Position numbers and translations under genes: made by a program. DNA of 5,065 nucleotides from Gemmatimonadaceae bacterium (GTDB lineage Bacteria > Gemmatimonadota > Gemmatimonadetes > Gemmatimonadales > Gemmatimonadaceae), in NCBI GenBank assembly GCA_013816695.1, contig JACDDZ010000141.1, positions 1-5,065 on the forward strand, written 5' to 3'. Shown in pieces: positions 1 through 4,894 of this stretch. Every line of letters starts with the position of its first letter. Within the stretch, counting starts at the first letter, position 1. The notes beneath the pieces are model-generated. The model did no database searches, was not told the origin of the DNA, and saw only the letters and a program-made list of their open reading frames with translations.

Positions 1-69
1 GATTCCTCCGCCGTTGTCGGGGTTCTCGGGGTGCTCCTGTAGCCTTTCGGTAAGAGAACAAAGATCCAT
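1..69 (-). CDS. Possible N-terminal fragment of a divergent gene (partial, weak)
   Basis: Read on the minus strand, an ATG at 69-67 opens a frame that stays open for 23 codons to the window edge, beginning MDLCSLTERLQEHPEN. An AGG lies 4 nt upstream of the ATG and could act as a short ribosome binding site. The peptide is too short and polar to assign to any family. Its main support is context: a divergent gene here would explain the stretch before the first plus-strand gene. A consensus TTGACA is present on the minus strand at 109-104, but no convincing -10 box lies at the right distance. A 23-codon open frame easily arises by chance, so this is only a candidate. Confidence 0.25.
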   Translation of the reverse strand, partial: MDLCSLTERLQEHPENPDNGGGI

Positions 70-95
70 AGCGCCTGAAACGGATGAGTCCCGAT

Positions 96-124
96 TTGCG
101 TACTGTCAAAATGCGCTGTAGCAT
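96..124 (+). promoter_or_regulatory. Weak candidate sigma-70-type promoter for the paralog pair
   Basis: TTGCGT at 96-101 and TAGCAT at 119-124 are separated by 17 bp and lie shortly before the ATG at 152. They match consensus at 3 of 6 and 4 of 6 positions. This is the best plus-strand candidate I see in the 151-bp leader, but matches this weak are common by chance. Confidence 0.2.
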
Positions 125-151
125 CCCTTACATGTCCGGACCGACTATCTA

Positions 152-784
152 ATGCAACCGCAGACACCGAACGCGCCCACGAGGCGGGTCATAATTGACG
201 GAGTAGATCGTACTGCGGACGTCACGCCAGCTCCGTCCATGATGTACGAGGCGCTGCTTAATCAGCGCGAAGTTCTGCGCGATCAAGTGGACAATCTCGA
301 GAATCAGCGTCAGTCGCTTAACAGCGAAATCCAGCAGGGACGGGTTCAGGGAGCTAGCAAGGTTGGCGTCGAGAGCCGGATCATGGCCGTCGACAAACGC
401 ATTGCGGATATCGAAAAGCAGATTTCTGGTGTAGACGCACAGATAGCCAACGCAGCGGCCATACCCGGCGCGATCGTTATGCACCGCGAAAACATGCCTG
501 ATCAAGGACCGCCGGAAGAAGCGTTCGTGCTTGGCGGACTCTTCATGATCATCGTGTTTTTGCCGCTTAGCATTGCGATGGCACGCCGTATCTGGAAGAG
601 ATCAGCTGTCGCCGTCTCGTCGATTCCTGCGGACCTCATGGCCCGGCTCGCGAGAATCGAGCAGGCAGTGGATACCAGTGCCGTGGAGATAGAGCGGATT
701 GGGGAAGGTCAGCGCTTTGTGACGAAATTGTTTAGTGAATCCAAGGTACCGGTACTGCCACCCAATAACGACAGGGTTTCCTGA
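152..784 (+). CDS. Membrane-anchored coiled-coil protein of unknown function (paralog 1)
   Basis: I do not recognise a named family for this 210-residue protein. A polar N-terminal segment (residues 1-30) is followed by a charged heptad-like helical region (about 32-100) that looks like a coiled coil. Next come a short linker with PGAIV at 105-109, one hydrophobic segment (about 124-143) followed by the basic ARRIWKR, and a second amphipathic helix (about 159-196). That helix ends in ERIGEGQRFVTKL at 181-193, which recurs exactly in the next gene. No signal peptide is visible. By the positive-inside rule the C-terminal helix would be cytoplasmic and the N-terminal coiled coil outside; this orientation is inferred and is odd for a protein without a signal sequence. 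The ATG at 152 has only a distant GGA upstream, so the start is uncertain; ATGs at codons 30-31 are alternatives. A structural or scaffolding role is possible but unproven. Confidence 0.82.
   Translation: MQPQTPNAPTRRVIIDGVDRTADVTPAPSMMYEALLNQREVLRDQVDNLENQRQSLNSEIQQGRVQGASKVGVESRIMAVDKRIADIEKQISGVDAQIANAAAIPGAIVMHRENMPDQGPPEEAFVLGGLFMIIVFLPLSIAMARRIWKRSAVAVSSIPADLMARLARIEQAVDTSAVEIERIGEGQRFVTKLFSESKVPVLPPNNDRVS
773..776 (+). promoter_or_regulatory. Ribosome binding site for paralog 2
   Basis: AGGG lies inside the last codons of paralog 1, 8 nt before the GTG at 785. It supports GTG as a genuine start directly after the TGA stop, and suggests the second gene is translated by coupled or independent initiation rather than only by readthrough. 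Confidence 0.55.
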
Positions 785-1414
785 GTGCAGGCGACATCAA
801 TAGGGGATGCTCCAGCGGCACCGGCGGCTCCCGCCACTCCGACAGCTTCGATTCGCGGCGACGCAACTCCGCGGAGCATCTACACCGCTTATGACCAGCA
901 GGGAAAGGTTCTTCGTGACCAGCTTGAAGGAGCGCTGGATCAGCGAAGTGAGGAGATCGCCAAGCTAGCGAATATGAGCGGCAACGATTTCGCCGAAGCC
1001 CGCACTGGAATTCAGGCGCGCATCGCCAGCCTGGACAAGCGCATCGCTGGCCTTGAGGAGCAGATCGTCGCTGTGGACCGCCAAACTGCGGTAGCCGCCG
1101 GAGTTCCTGGCGCTATTGTTCCGCCGTCGAATAATACGGGCGGGGACGATGAAGAAAACTTCGCCGCTGGAATGGCAGCCGCGACGACGATAATTATCAT
1201 ATTTCTTTTCCTTCGTCGCAGGTTCTGGCAGAAAGGAAGGAAAGGCCGCGGATCTCAGAACAATCTGCAGCTTCCCGCGGAAATAACTGGCCGCATGGAA
1301 CGACTCGAAAACATTGCGGAAGCCACAGCGCTCGAAGTGGAGCGAATAGGAGAGGGACAGCGATTCGTGACAAAGCTGCTCAGCGAGCAGCAGCAGAAAT
1401 TACCGGTTAAATAA
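785..1414 (+). CDS. Membrane-anchored coiled-coil protein of unknown function (paralog 2)
   Basis: This 209-residue protein has the same architecture as its upstream neighbour. It has an Ala/Pro-rich N-terminus (1-30), a charged helical region (about 33-104) with VLRDQ at 42-46 and RIASLDKRIAGLEEQI at 79-94, PGAIV at 108-112 and an acidic linker (GDDEEN). A hydrophobic segment at about 126-143 is followed by RRRFWQKGRKGR, and a C-terminal helix contains ERIGEGQRFVTKL at 186-198. The GTG at 785 follows the TGA of paralog 1 directly and in the same frame. The first ATG in frame is only at codon 64, inside the conserved helix, so GTG is preferred. Both proteins then start MQ and place the conserved block at nearly the same distance from the N-terminus. 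The pair is very likely one operon ending at the hairpin at 1417-1444. The proteins may form hetero-oligomers through their coiled coils (inference). Function unknown. Confidence 0.82.
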   Translation: MQATSIGDAPAAPAAPATPTASIRGDATPRSIYTAYDQQGKVLRDQLEGALDQRSEEIAKLANMSGNDFAEARTGIQARIASLDKRIAGLEEQIVAVDRQTAVAAGVPGAIVPPSNNTGGDDEENFAAGMAAATTIIIIFLFLRRRFWQKGRKGRGSQNNLQLPAEITGRMERLENIAEATALEVERIGEGQRFVTKLLSEQQQKLPVK

Positions 1415-1416
1415 AC

Positions 1417-1444
1417 AAAGGCGTCTGATTTCTCAGACGCCTTT
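1417..1444. terminator. Symmetric, probably bidirectional intrinsic terminator between convergent genes
   Basis: A perfect 12-bp stem (arms 1417-1428 and 1433-1444) closes a 4-nt loop. On the plus strand it runs into CTTTTTCTTT, a good U-tract for ending the paralog operon. On the minus strand the following tract (CCTTTGTTTA) is weaker but plausible. The right arm doubles as the last codons and stop of the EIIA gene. Confidence 0.88.
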
Positions 1445-1885
1445 TTCTTTCAGCAGCTCCATGAATTCCGCTGGAGACTGGAGCTTGAACAATCGGTCCG
1501 GAACGTCGGGCTCCTTGCTGAACTGCGCGATCTTGCCGAGCACCGGGAGGTACTGGTTGGAAACCTCCAGCGGGGGAGCAACGATCAGGAAGAAGAAGTT
1601 CACAGGCTTCTCGTCAATGGCCTTGAAGTCCATCCCGTTCGACTTCCGGCCAAACGCGACCCGCAGCTTGTTCACGACAAGCGAGCGGCAGTGGGGAATT
1701 GCGATGCCACGGCCGATACCTGTCGATCCCAGGTTCTCGCGGCGCTTCAACATCTTGTAAAGCATCCCCTCGGCTTTTTCGTCGAGACCGAGCAGGGCAA
1801 TGAGCTCCTTCAGGACATCGTCCTTGGTATTTCCCTCGAGCTCGAGCTGGATGGCGTCTTCTGAAAAGAACTCGCGTAATTCCAT
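1433..1885 (-). CDS. ptsN: PTS EIIA domain protein, PtsN (EIIA-Ntr)/fructose family
   Basis: The 150-residue length is normal for a stand-alone EIIA of the fructose/nitrogen-regulatory type. The family signature is clear: GSTGIGRGIAIPH at 53-65, where His65 matches the phosphorylated histidine of PtsN. In well-studied bacteria such proteins receive phosphate from EI and HPr (or EI-Ntr and NPr) and act in the cytoplasm mainly as regulators of potassium transport, nitrogen/carbon signalling or stress, without carrying sugar. No EI, HPr, EIIB or EIIC gene is in the window, so a regulatory role is more likely than transport, but this is inferred from context. The ATG at 1885-1883 gives the usual N-terminus; a clear Shine-Dalgarno is missing, with only GGG about 6 nt upstream. 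The stop codon and the preceding KGV codons lie within the right arm of the shared terminator. The exact subgroup name is less certain than the family. Confidence 0.93.
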   Translation of the reverse strand: MELREFFSEDAIQLELEGNTKDDVLKELIALLGLDEKAEGMLYKMLKRRENLGSTGIGRGIAIPHCRSLVVNKLRVAFGRKSNGMDFKAIDEKPVNFFFLIVAPPLEVSNQYLPVLGKIAQFSKEPDVPDRLFKLQSPAEFMELLKEKGV

Positions 1886-1894
1886 AGTTCGCCC

Positions 1895-1923
1895 AAGTTA
1901 CCCCTGTAACTGGATGCTGTCAA
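1895..1923 (-). promoter_or_regulatory. Candidate promoter of the EIIA gene
   Basis: On the minus strand a consensus TTGACA (1923-1918) is followed after 17 bp by TAACTT (1900-1895), a weak -10 box with 3 of 6 matches. Transcription would start only a few nucleotides before the ATG at 1885, implying a nearly leaderless mRNA, which would fit the lack of a strong ribosome binding site. The -35 is good and the -10 is poor. Confidence 0.35.
1896..1911. repeat. Short hairpin-forming dyad in front of the EIIA gene
   Basis: AGTTAC (1896-1901) and GTAACT (1906-1911) form a perfect 6-bp dyad around a 4-nt loop, 10 bp upstream of the EIIA start. It overlaps the candidate -10 box, so it could be a protein-binding site. 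If transcribed it could instead be a small leader hairpin. A 6-bp dyad may also be chance. Confidence 0.3.
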
Positions 1924-1945
1924 ACCGTGATGTTGCAACGGTTTG
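1921..1945. promoter_or_regulatory. Inverted repeat, candidate operator in the ptsN/dusB divergent region
   Basis: CAAACCGT (1921-1928) and ACGGTTTG (1938-1945) form a perfect 8-bp dyad with a 9-bp spacer, a size typical of sites for dimeric helix-turn-helix regulators. It partly overlaps the candidate -35 box of the EIIA gene and lies 23 bp upstream of the dusB start, so one bound protein could affect both genes. No regulator gene is in the window. The dyad is seen directly; the operator role is inferred. Confidence 0.4.
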
Positions 1946-1967
1946 CAGGCGCGCTTAGCTTGCAAAG

Positions 1968-2954
1968 ATGGCATTTCCTTTCCCGCTGAACGTCGACATT
2001 CCACTATACCTCGCACCCATGGCCGGTGTGTCAGAGTCTCCGTTTCGGCGGATCTGCCGCAGGTATGGCGCCGATGTCGTCGTTACGGAATTCCTGTCGG
2101 CGGAGGGAATTCGGCGGGAAAACCCCGCGACAATCGACAAGCTCCGGTTCGGAGCGGATGAGCGTCCGATTGGGGTTCAGATATTCGGTGCTGATCCGGC
2201 CGCGATGGGTGATGCTGCCCGGCTGGTGACTGACGTATTTCAGCCCGAGTTCATCGACATCAATTTCGGCTGCCCCGTGAAGAAAGTGGTGCGCCGGAAT
2301 GGTGGATCGGGATGTCTCAAGGATCTCGATCTCGTGCAGCAGGTAATTCGTGCAGTGTCAGCTGGTACTCACCTGCCGGTAACCGTAAAAATCCGGAGTG
2401 GATGGAGCGAAGAGATGCGGGATCCAGTAAAGATCGGACTGCGCTGCCAGGATGCGGGGGCGAAAGTGCTGGCGCTGCATCCGCGCACCCGCACGCAGAT
2501 GTACAGTGGCAGTGCGCGCTGGGAGGAAATCGCGCGCGTGGTTGAAGCTCTCGACATCCCAGTGCTAGGAAACGGCGACATCAAGACTGCGGAAGATGCA
2601 GTTCGTATGCAGCGTGAGACGGGATGCGCAGGCGTGATGATCGCGCGGGGTTCATTCGGGCAACCGTGGATTTTTGATCAGGTGCGCGCAATGCTGGCGG
2701 GGAAGCCGAAACCGGACGCTCCGGACACGGCTACAAAGTTTGCAATTGCCCTCGACCACGCGCGCATGGCGCAGGACTACGAGCATGATCCGCGTGGGGC
2801 CGCCATCGAATTTCGGAAGCATCTCGGCTGGTACGTAAAGGGGCTGCACAATTCCGCGGAGTTGCGGAAGAAACTGCACGCGGTGGATTCGTTTGGGGAA
2901 GTAGAGGGAATCTTCCATGAATACCTCGAATGCGAGCTACAACCAGCAGCTTAG
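1968..2954 (+). CDS. dusB: tRNA-dihydrouridine synthase, DusB-like
   Basis: This FMN-dependent enzyme reduces specific uridines in the tRNA D-loop to dihydrouridine, using NAD(P)H, in the cytoplasm. At 328 residues it has the full family length. The N-terminal TIM-barrel shows APMAGV at 16-21 (FMN binding) and INFGCPVKKVV at 98-108, with Cys102 as the expected catalytic acid. VKIRSGW at 140-146, HPRTRTQMYSG at 171-181, GNGDI at 201-205 and GVMIARG at 222-228 (phosphate binding) follow. The C-terminal helical tRNA-binding domain contains RKHLGWYVKGL. The overall pattern fits DusB best, but DusA or DusC specificity cannot be excluded from sequence alone. The ATG at 1968 places the first barrel strand about 12 residues in, as usual. 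The upstream ribosome binding site is weak (AAAG next to the ATG). The gene stands alone, divergent from ptsN and convergent with the hydrolase. Confidence 0.95.
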   Translation: MAFPFPLNVDIPLYLAPMAGVSESPFRRICRRYGADVVVTEFLSAEGIRRENPATIDKLRFGADERPIGVQIFGADPAAMGDAARLVTDVFQPEFIDINFGCPVKKVVRRNGGSGCLKDLDLVQQVIRAVSAGTHLPVTVKIRSGWSEEMRDPVKIGLRCQDAGAKVLALHPRTRTQMYSGSARWEEIARVVEALDIPVLGNGDIKTAEDAVRMQRETGCAGVMIARGSFGQPWIFDQVRAMLAGKPKPDAPDTATKFAIALDHARMAQDYEHDPRGAAIEFRKHLGWYVKGLHNSAELRKKLHAVDSFGEVEGIFHEYLECELQPAA

Positions 2955-2969
2955 TACAGCTTTGCCTAG

Positions 2970-3120
2970 GCAGCTGGGAAAACTTCGTTGTGAGTTGTGA
3001 GTAGTTGGTTTTGAGTCGAGCGGTTACTGCGTTAACTACGCGCGGGACTCACCCACCACGCAGTAACCGCTCAACCCGTAACCAACTACTCAACACCCAG
3101 GACGCCGTTTTCCCGGCTGC
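2970..3120. repeat. Long imperfect palindrome filling a convergent intergenic gap
   Basis: Pairing each base i with 6090-i gives 51 Watson-Crick and 3 G-U pairs over 63 positions, with no insertion or deletion. Three blocks stand out: 2970-2983 with 3107-3120 (one G-U), 2998-3010 with 3080-3092 (13 bp perfect) and 3018-3032 with 3058-3072 (15 bp perfect). The centre is a 25-nt loop at 3033-3057. Neither side is followed by a T-tract, so it is not a standard intrinsic terminator, although such a hairpin could stabilise 3' ends or block read-through from both genes. It contains no ORF and no tRNA-like motif, and its ends do not fit integron attC core sites. It may be a copy of a dispersed MITE-like or REP-like repeat; that is unproven because only one copy is visible. 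Confidence 0.85.
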
Positions 3121-3128
3121 GCGCGCGG

Positions 3129-4301
3129 TTACCTCAATACAGCTGCGAGGAATCTCTCGATTGAGTAGGTGGTGATCTGTCCGCATGGCCCATTGAATAC
3201 GTAATCGCACCCGTGTGTAGCCCAGGGCAATTCCACAAATAGATGCGGGCGATCCTTTGCCGCCAGGCGCTCTGCGAGCATGGCGCTTTGTCTGACTGAC
3301 ACCAGTTCATCCTTCGTCCCGTGGATTAGGAGTGTCGGGGGCGAATTTGCATCCACGAATCCGACCGGCGAGTTGGCCATGTACTCTCGAGGATGTGACT
3401 GCGGTGTACCACCGATGTAGTCGCGCAGAATCTGTCTGCCTGGGATGATCCGTGATGGATTCTGATAGCCGTACAACTGATCGGTTGGCGGGTACAGTGC
3501 AACTACACCCTTGATGCTTGGGTCGCGTTTGGTATACGCGCTCAGAAGCACCAGGTGTCCGCCGGCGGACCTGCCAATCAGCGCGATCCGTGTGGGATCG
3601 ACACCGAGAGGTGACGCATTCCGTTTCAGGTAATCGATTGCATCGTTCAGGTCTTCAGTCTGCGCCGGATTCTTGAATTGTGGCGCAAACCGATAGTCGA
3701 TTGCGGCTACGTAATAGCCGCGCGCGGCGAGATAGTAGCTGAGGTCAGGAAGATCCGTGCGGTCGCCGCCCTGCCATGAGCCGCCGTGCAAAACGATCAC
3801 CACCGGCCGAGGTGCGGGGAGGACCGTTGACTTGTAGAGATCCATTCGGAGAAACCCCGAAACCCGCGGAGCGTAGTTGACTGTTTGCACCTCCACGTTG
3901 GGTGCCGCCGGATCACTAAGAAGCAGTCGCAGGGTGATCGGCTTGATCAGGGCAGGGGCGCCGTCTATTTGGTGCGGGGCCGTTGGTCCAAAGGCGCTCT
4001 CCAGATCCACCTGAAGGGTTTCGCCTACCTCGAGTGCACGTATCAGCGGCATGGCGCTGATGCAGAAAACCATAAGTGCAAGGAGGGAGGAGATAAGGCT
4101 GTACCGGCCACGTTTCCAGCCTGGAATGAGCAGCAACAGCGCAAAGATGGCGAGATAGGTGGACCATTCAGTAGTCGCGATCTCGAGCTCCCACAGAATG
4201 TAGATGGGAGCTGGAACGAGAATCAGCATGGAGACGAGGAGCAGGACGATGACAGCTGTAAGCCGGATCTTGCCGCCAAAGGTGAATTCTTCCTGTTCCA
4301 A
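3129..4301 (-). CDS. Membrane-anchored alpha/beta hydrolase (esterase/lipase-like)
   Basis: This 390-residue protein starts with three hydrophobic segments (about 14-36, 48-60 and 69-88), followed by a linker (about 90-160) and an alpha/beta-hydrolase domain resembling HSL/BD-FAE-type carboxylesterases. HGGSW at 172-176 is the oxyanion-hole motif. GRSAGGH at 243-249 is the nucleophile elbow with Ser245. HGTKDELV at 327-334 supplies Asp331 and ATHGCD at 361-366 supplies His363, so the triad is complete. The basic GWKRGRYS loop between segments two and three, and KIR before segment one, suggest an inside N-terminus and an extracytoplasmic catalytic domain. The natural substrate is unknown; small acyl esters are a family-level guess. 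The start is TTG at 4301-4299, directly after an in-frame TGA (4304-4302) and 5 nt after GGGAG; the next in-frame ATG (codon 25) would cut the first membrane segment. The gene stands alone, convergent with dusB and divergent from ssrA. Confidence 0.92.
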   Translation of the reverse strand: MEQEEFTFGGKIRLTAVIVLLLVSMLILVPAPIYILWELEIATTEWSTYLAIFALLLLIPGWKRGRYSLISSLLALMVFCISAMPLIRALEVGETLQVDLESAFGPTAPHQIDGAPALIKPITLRLLLSDPAAPNVEVQTVNYAPRVSGFLRMDLYKSTVLPAPRPVVIVLHGGSWQGGDRTDLPDLSYYLAARGYYVAAIDYRFAPQFKNPAQTEDLNDAIDYLKRNASPLGVDPTRIALIGRSAGGHLVLLSAYTKRDPSIKGVVALYPPTDQLYGYQNPSRIIPGRQILRDYIGGTPQSHPREYMANSPVGFVDANSPPTLLIHGTKDELVSVRQSAMLAERLAAKDRPHLFVELPWATHGCDYVFNGPCGQITTYSIERFLAAVLR

Positions 4302-4306
4302 TCAGG

Positions 4307-4311
4307 CTCCC
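4307..4311 (-). promoter_or_regulatory. Ribosome binding site deciding the TTG start of the hydrolase
   Basis: On the minus strand GGGAG (4311-4307) lies 5 nt before the TTG at 4301. The codon just before TTG is TGA in the same frame, so no longer protein is possible. This spacing supports TTG as the true start. Confidence 0.7.
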
Positions 4312-4333
4312 AAAAGTGGATGGTGTCCGCCGA

Positions 4334-4433
4334 AATACTGTCGACAAAGGTATTGAGCAGCCACCGGTTACGCCAAGAAAATATTCGCGAGGCCATCTTG
4401 AAGCCAACATCGGTAATACTTTGGCCGGTATTA
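4334..4433. promoter_or_regulatory. Two AATAC/GTATT dyads in the hydrolase/ssrA intergenic region
   Basis: The 212-bp gap between the hydrolase start and ssrA holds no gene. Two dyads share the same half-site: AATAC (4334-4338) with GTATT (4350-4354), spacer 11, and TAATAC (4414-4419) with GTATTA (4428-4433), spacer 8. They could be paired operator sites for the hydrolase gene, but the half-sites are short and the spacers differ, so chance is possible. No convincing minus-strand promoter was found for the hydrolase. Confidence 0.25.
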
Positions 4434-4476
4434 GCTTACGGCAGCCAATTAAAGTGAAATCTCAATGTTTGATCGA

Positions 4477-4505
4477 TTGACTTGGTGGGCGCGATCCACT
4501 AAGAT
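4477..4505 (+). promoter_or_regulatory. Promoter of ssrA
   Basis: TTGACT (4477-4482) and TAAGAT (4500-4505) are separated by exactly 17 bp, and the mature tmRNA 5' end (4514) follows 8 nt later. The A/T-rich stretch upstream (about 4446-4470) resembles an UP element. Position, spacing and boxes agree with strong constitutive transcription by the housekeeping sigma factor. Confidence 0.7.
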
Positions 4506-4513
4506 TCAAGTAC

Positions 4514-4871
4514 GGGGGCGACTGGCTTCGACGGAATTAGTGAAGCTGTGGCTGCGTGCCCAGGTCATCCGTGTCCTGGTTAAATAAGCGGGTAAATTTT
4601 TAACTGCCAACAACAACTTGGCCCTGGCTGCGTAACTCTTAGGAGTTGCTGCACCTGCTCTTTAGAAAGCCCTCCTGAGGCGGTTTAAAGAGTATCGCAA
4701 ATTCGGGATAGGCGGGTGTCGCGCTTTCCGGCGTCCGGCGAAACTTTAGAGAGCTTGTTCAGTAGTGGGCTGCCCTCTGGCCAGCGACTGGAGACACTAA
4801 TCAGAGGAATACGCACGTAGACGCTGTGGTGAATCTGTTTTCGGACCGGGGTTCGAATCCCCGCGCCTCCA
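4514..4871 (+). ncRNA. ssrA: Transfer-messenger RNA (tmRNA), one-piece
   Basis: tmRNA with SmpB rescues ribosomes stalled on broken mRNAs and adds a degradation tag. The 5' end GGGGGCG (4514-4520) pairs with CGCCTCC (4864-4870) as a 7-bp acceptor stem. This includes a G-U pair at the third position, the alanine identity element, and A4871 is the discriminator base. The conserved GACTGGCTTCGACGG follows the 5' end, and the T-arm has loop TTCGAAT (4852-4858) within a CGGGG/CCCCG stem. The tag frame starts at GCC (4606) and reads ANNNLALAA to TAA at 4633-4635, a short tag with the usual protease-recognised LAA end. CCAGG (4560-4564)/CCTGG (4575-4579) fits pseudoknot 1, AACTC/GAGTT (4634-4647) is the helix after the tag, and CTCTTTA (4658-4664)/TAAAGAG (4686-4692) fits pseudoknot 2. 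The terminal CCA is not encoded, so it must be added after transcription. It is uninterrupted and not the permuted two-piece form. Confidence 0.97.
4606..4635 (+). other. tmRNA proteolysis-tag reading frame (ANNNLALAA)
   Basis: From the resume codon GCC the frame reads Ala-Asn-Asn-Asn-Leu-Ala-Leu-Ala-Ala and stops at TAA (4633-4635). Three consecutive AAC codons give the Asn run. The stop lies at the base of the following hairpin, as in other tmRNAs. The C-terminal LAA should mark tagged proteins for ClpXP-type proteases (family knowledge). Confidence 0.9.
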
Positions 4872-4894
4872 TGAAATGCTGATCCAGAATGTTC

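Noticed and set aside
1..42. Plus-strand frame from the left edge ending at TAG (40-42), possibly the tail of an upstream gene (DSSAVVGVLGVLL)
   Set aside because: Thirteen codons are too few to distinguish from chance, and it conflicts with the minus-strand candidate at 1-69. Neither could be confirmed.
104..109. TTGACA on the minus strand (as part of TTTGACAG, also found upstream of the EIIA gene) as a promoter for a divergent edge gene
   Set aside because: No acceptable -10 box is found 16-18 bp downstream, and an 8-bp match shared between two sites is weak evidence of a common regulator.
149..505. 118-codon minus-strand ORF opposite paralog 1
   Set aside because: It lies inside a gene supported by a paralog with a conserved architecture; the minus-strand translation shows no domain and has no counterpart opposite paralog 2.
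1810..2161. Several 60-70 codon ORFs across the ptsN/dusB junction on both strands
   Set aside because: They overlap two well-supported genes and the divergent control region and contain no recognisable motifs.
2970..3120. Integron attC site or standard intrinsic terminator as explanation of the long palindrome
   Set aside because: The outer boxes GGGAAAAC/GTTTTCCC do not match the RYYYAAC/GTTRRRY core sites, no integrase or cassette array is present, and neither side has a T-tract.
3885..4457. 190-codon plus-strand ORF opposite the hydrolase N-terminus
   Set aside because: It is antisense to a coding region with clear membrane segments, has a low-complexity charged composition, and has no recognisable motif.
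4871..4884. Tiny ORF starting at the ATG that overlaps the tmRNA 3' end
   Set aside because: It is only a few codons long and starts at the discriminator base of the tmRNA; there is no sign of translation.
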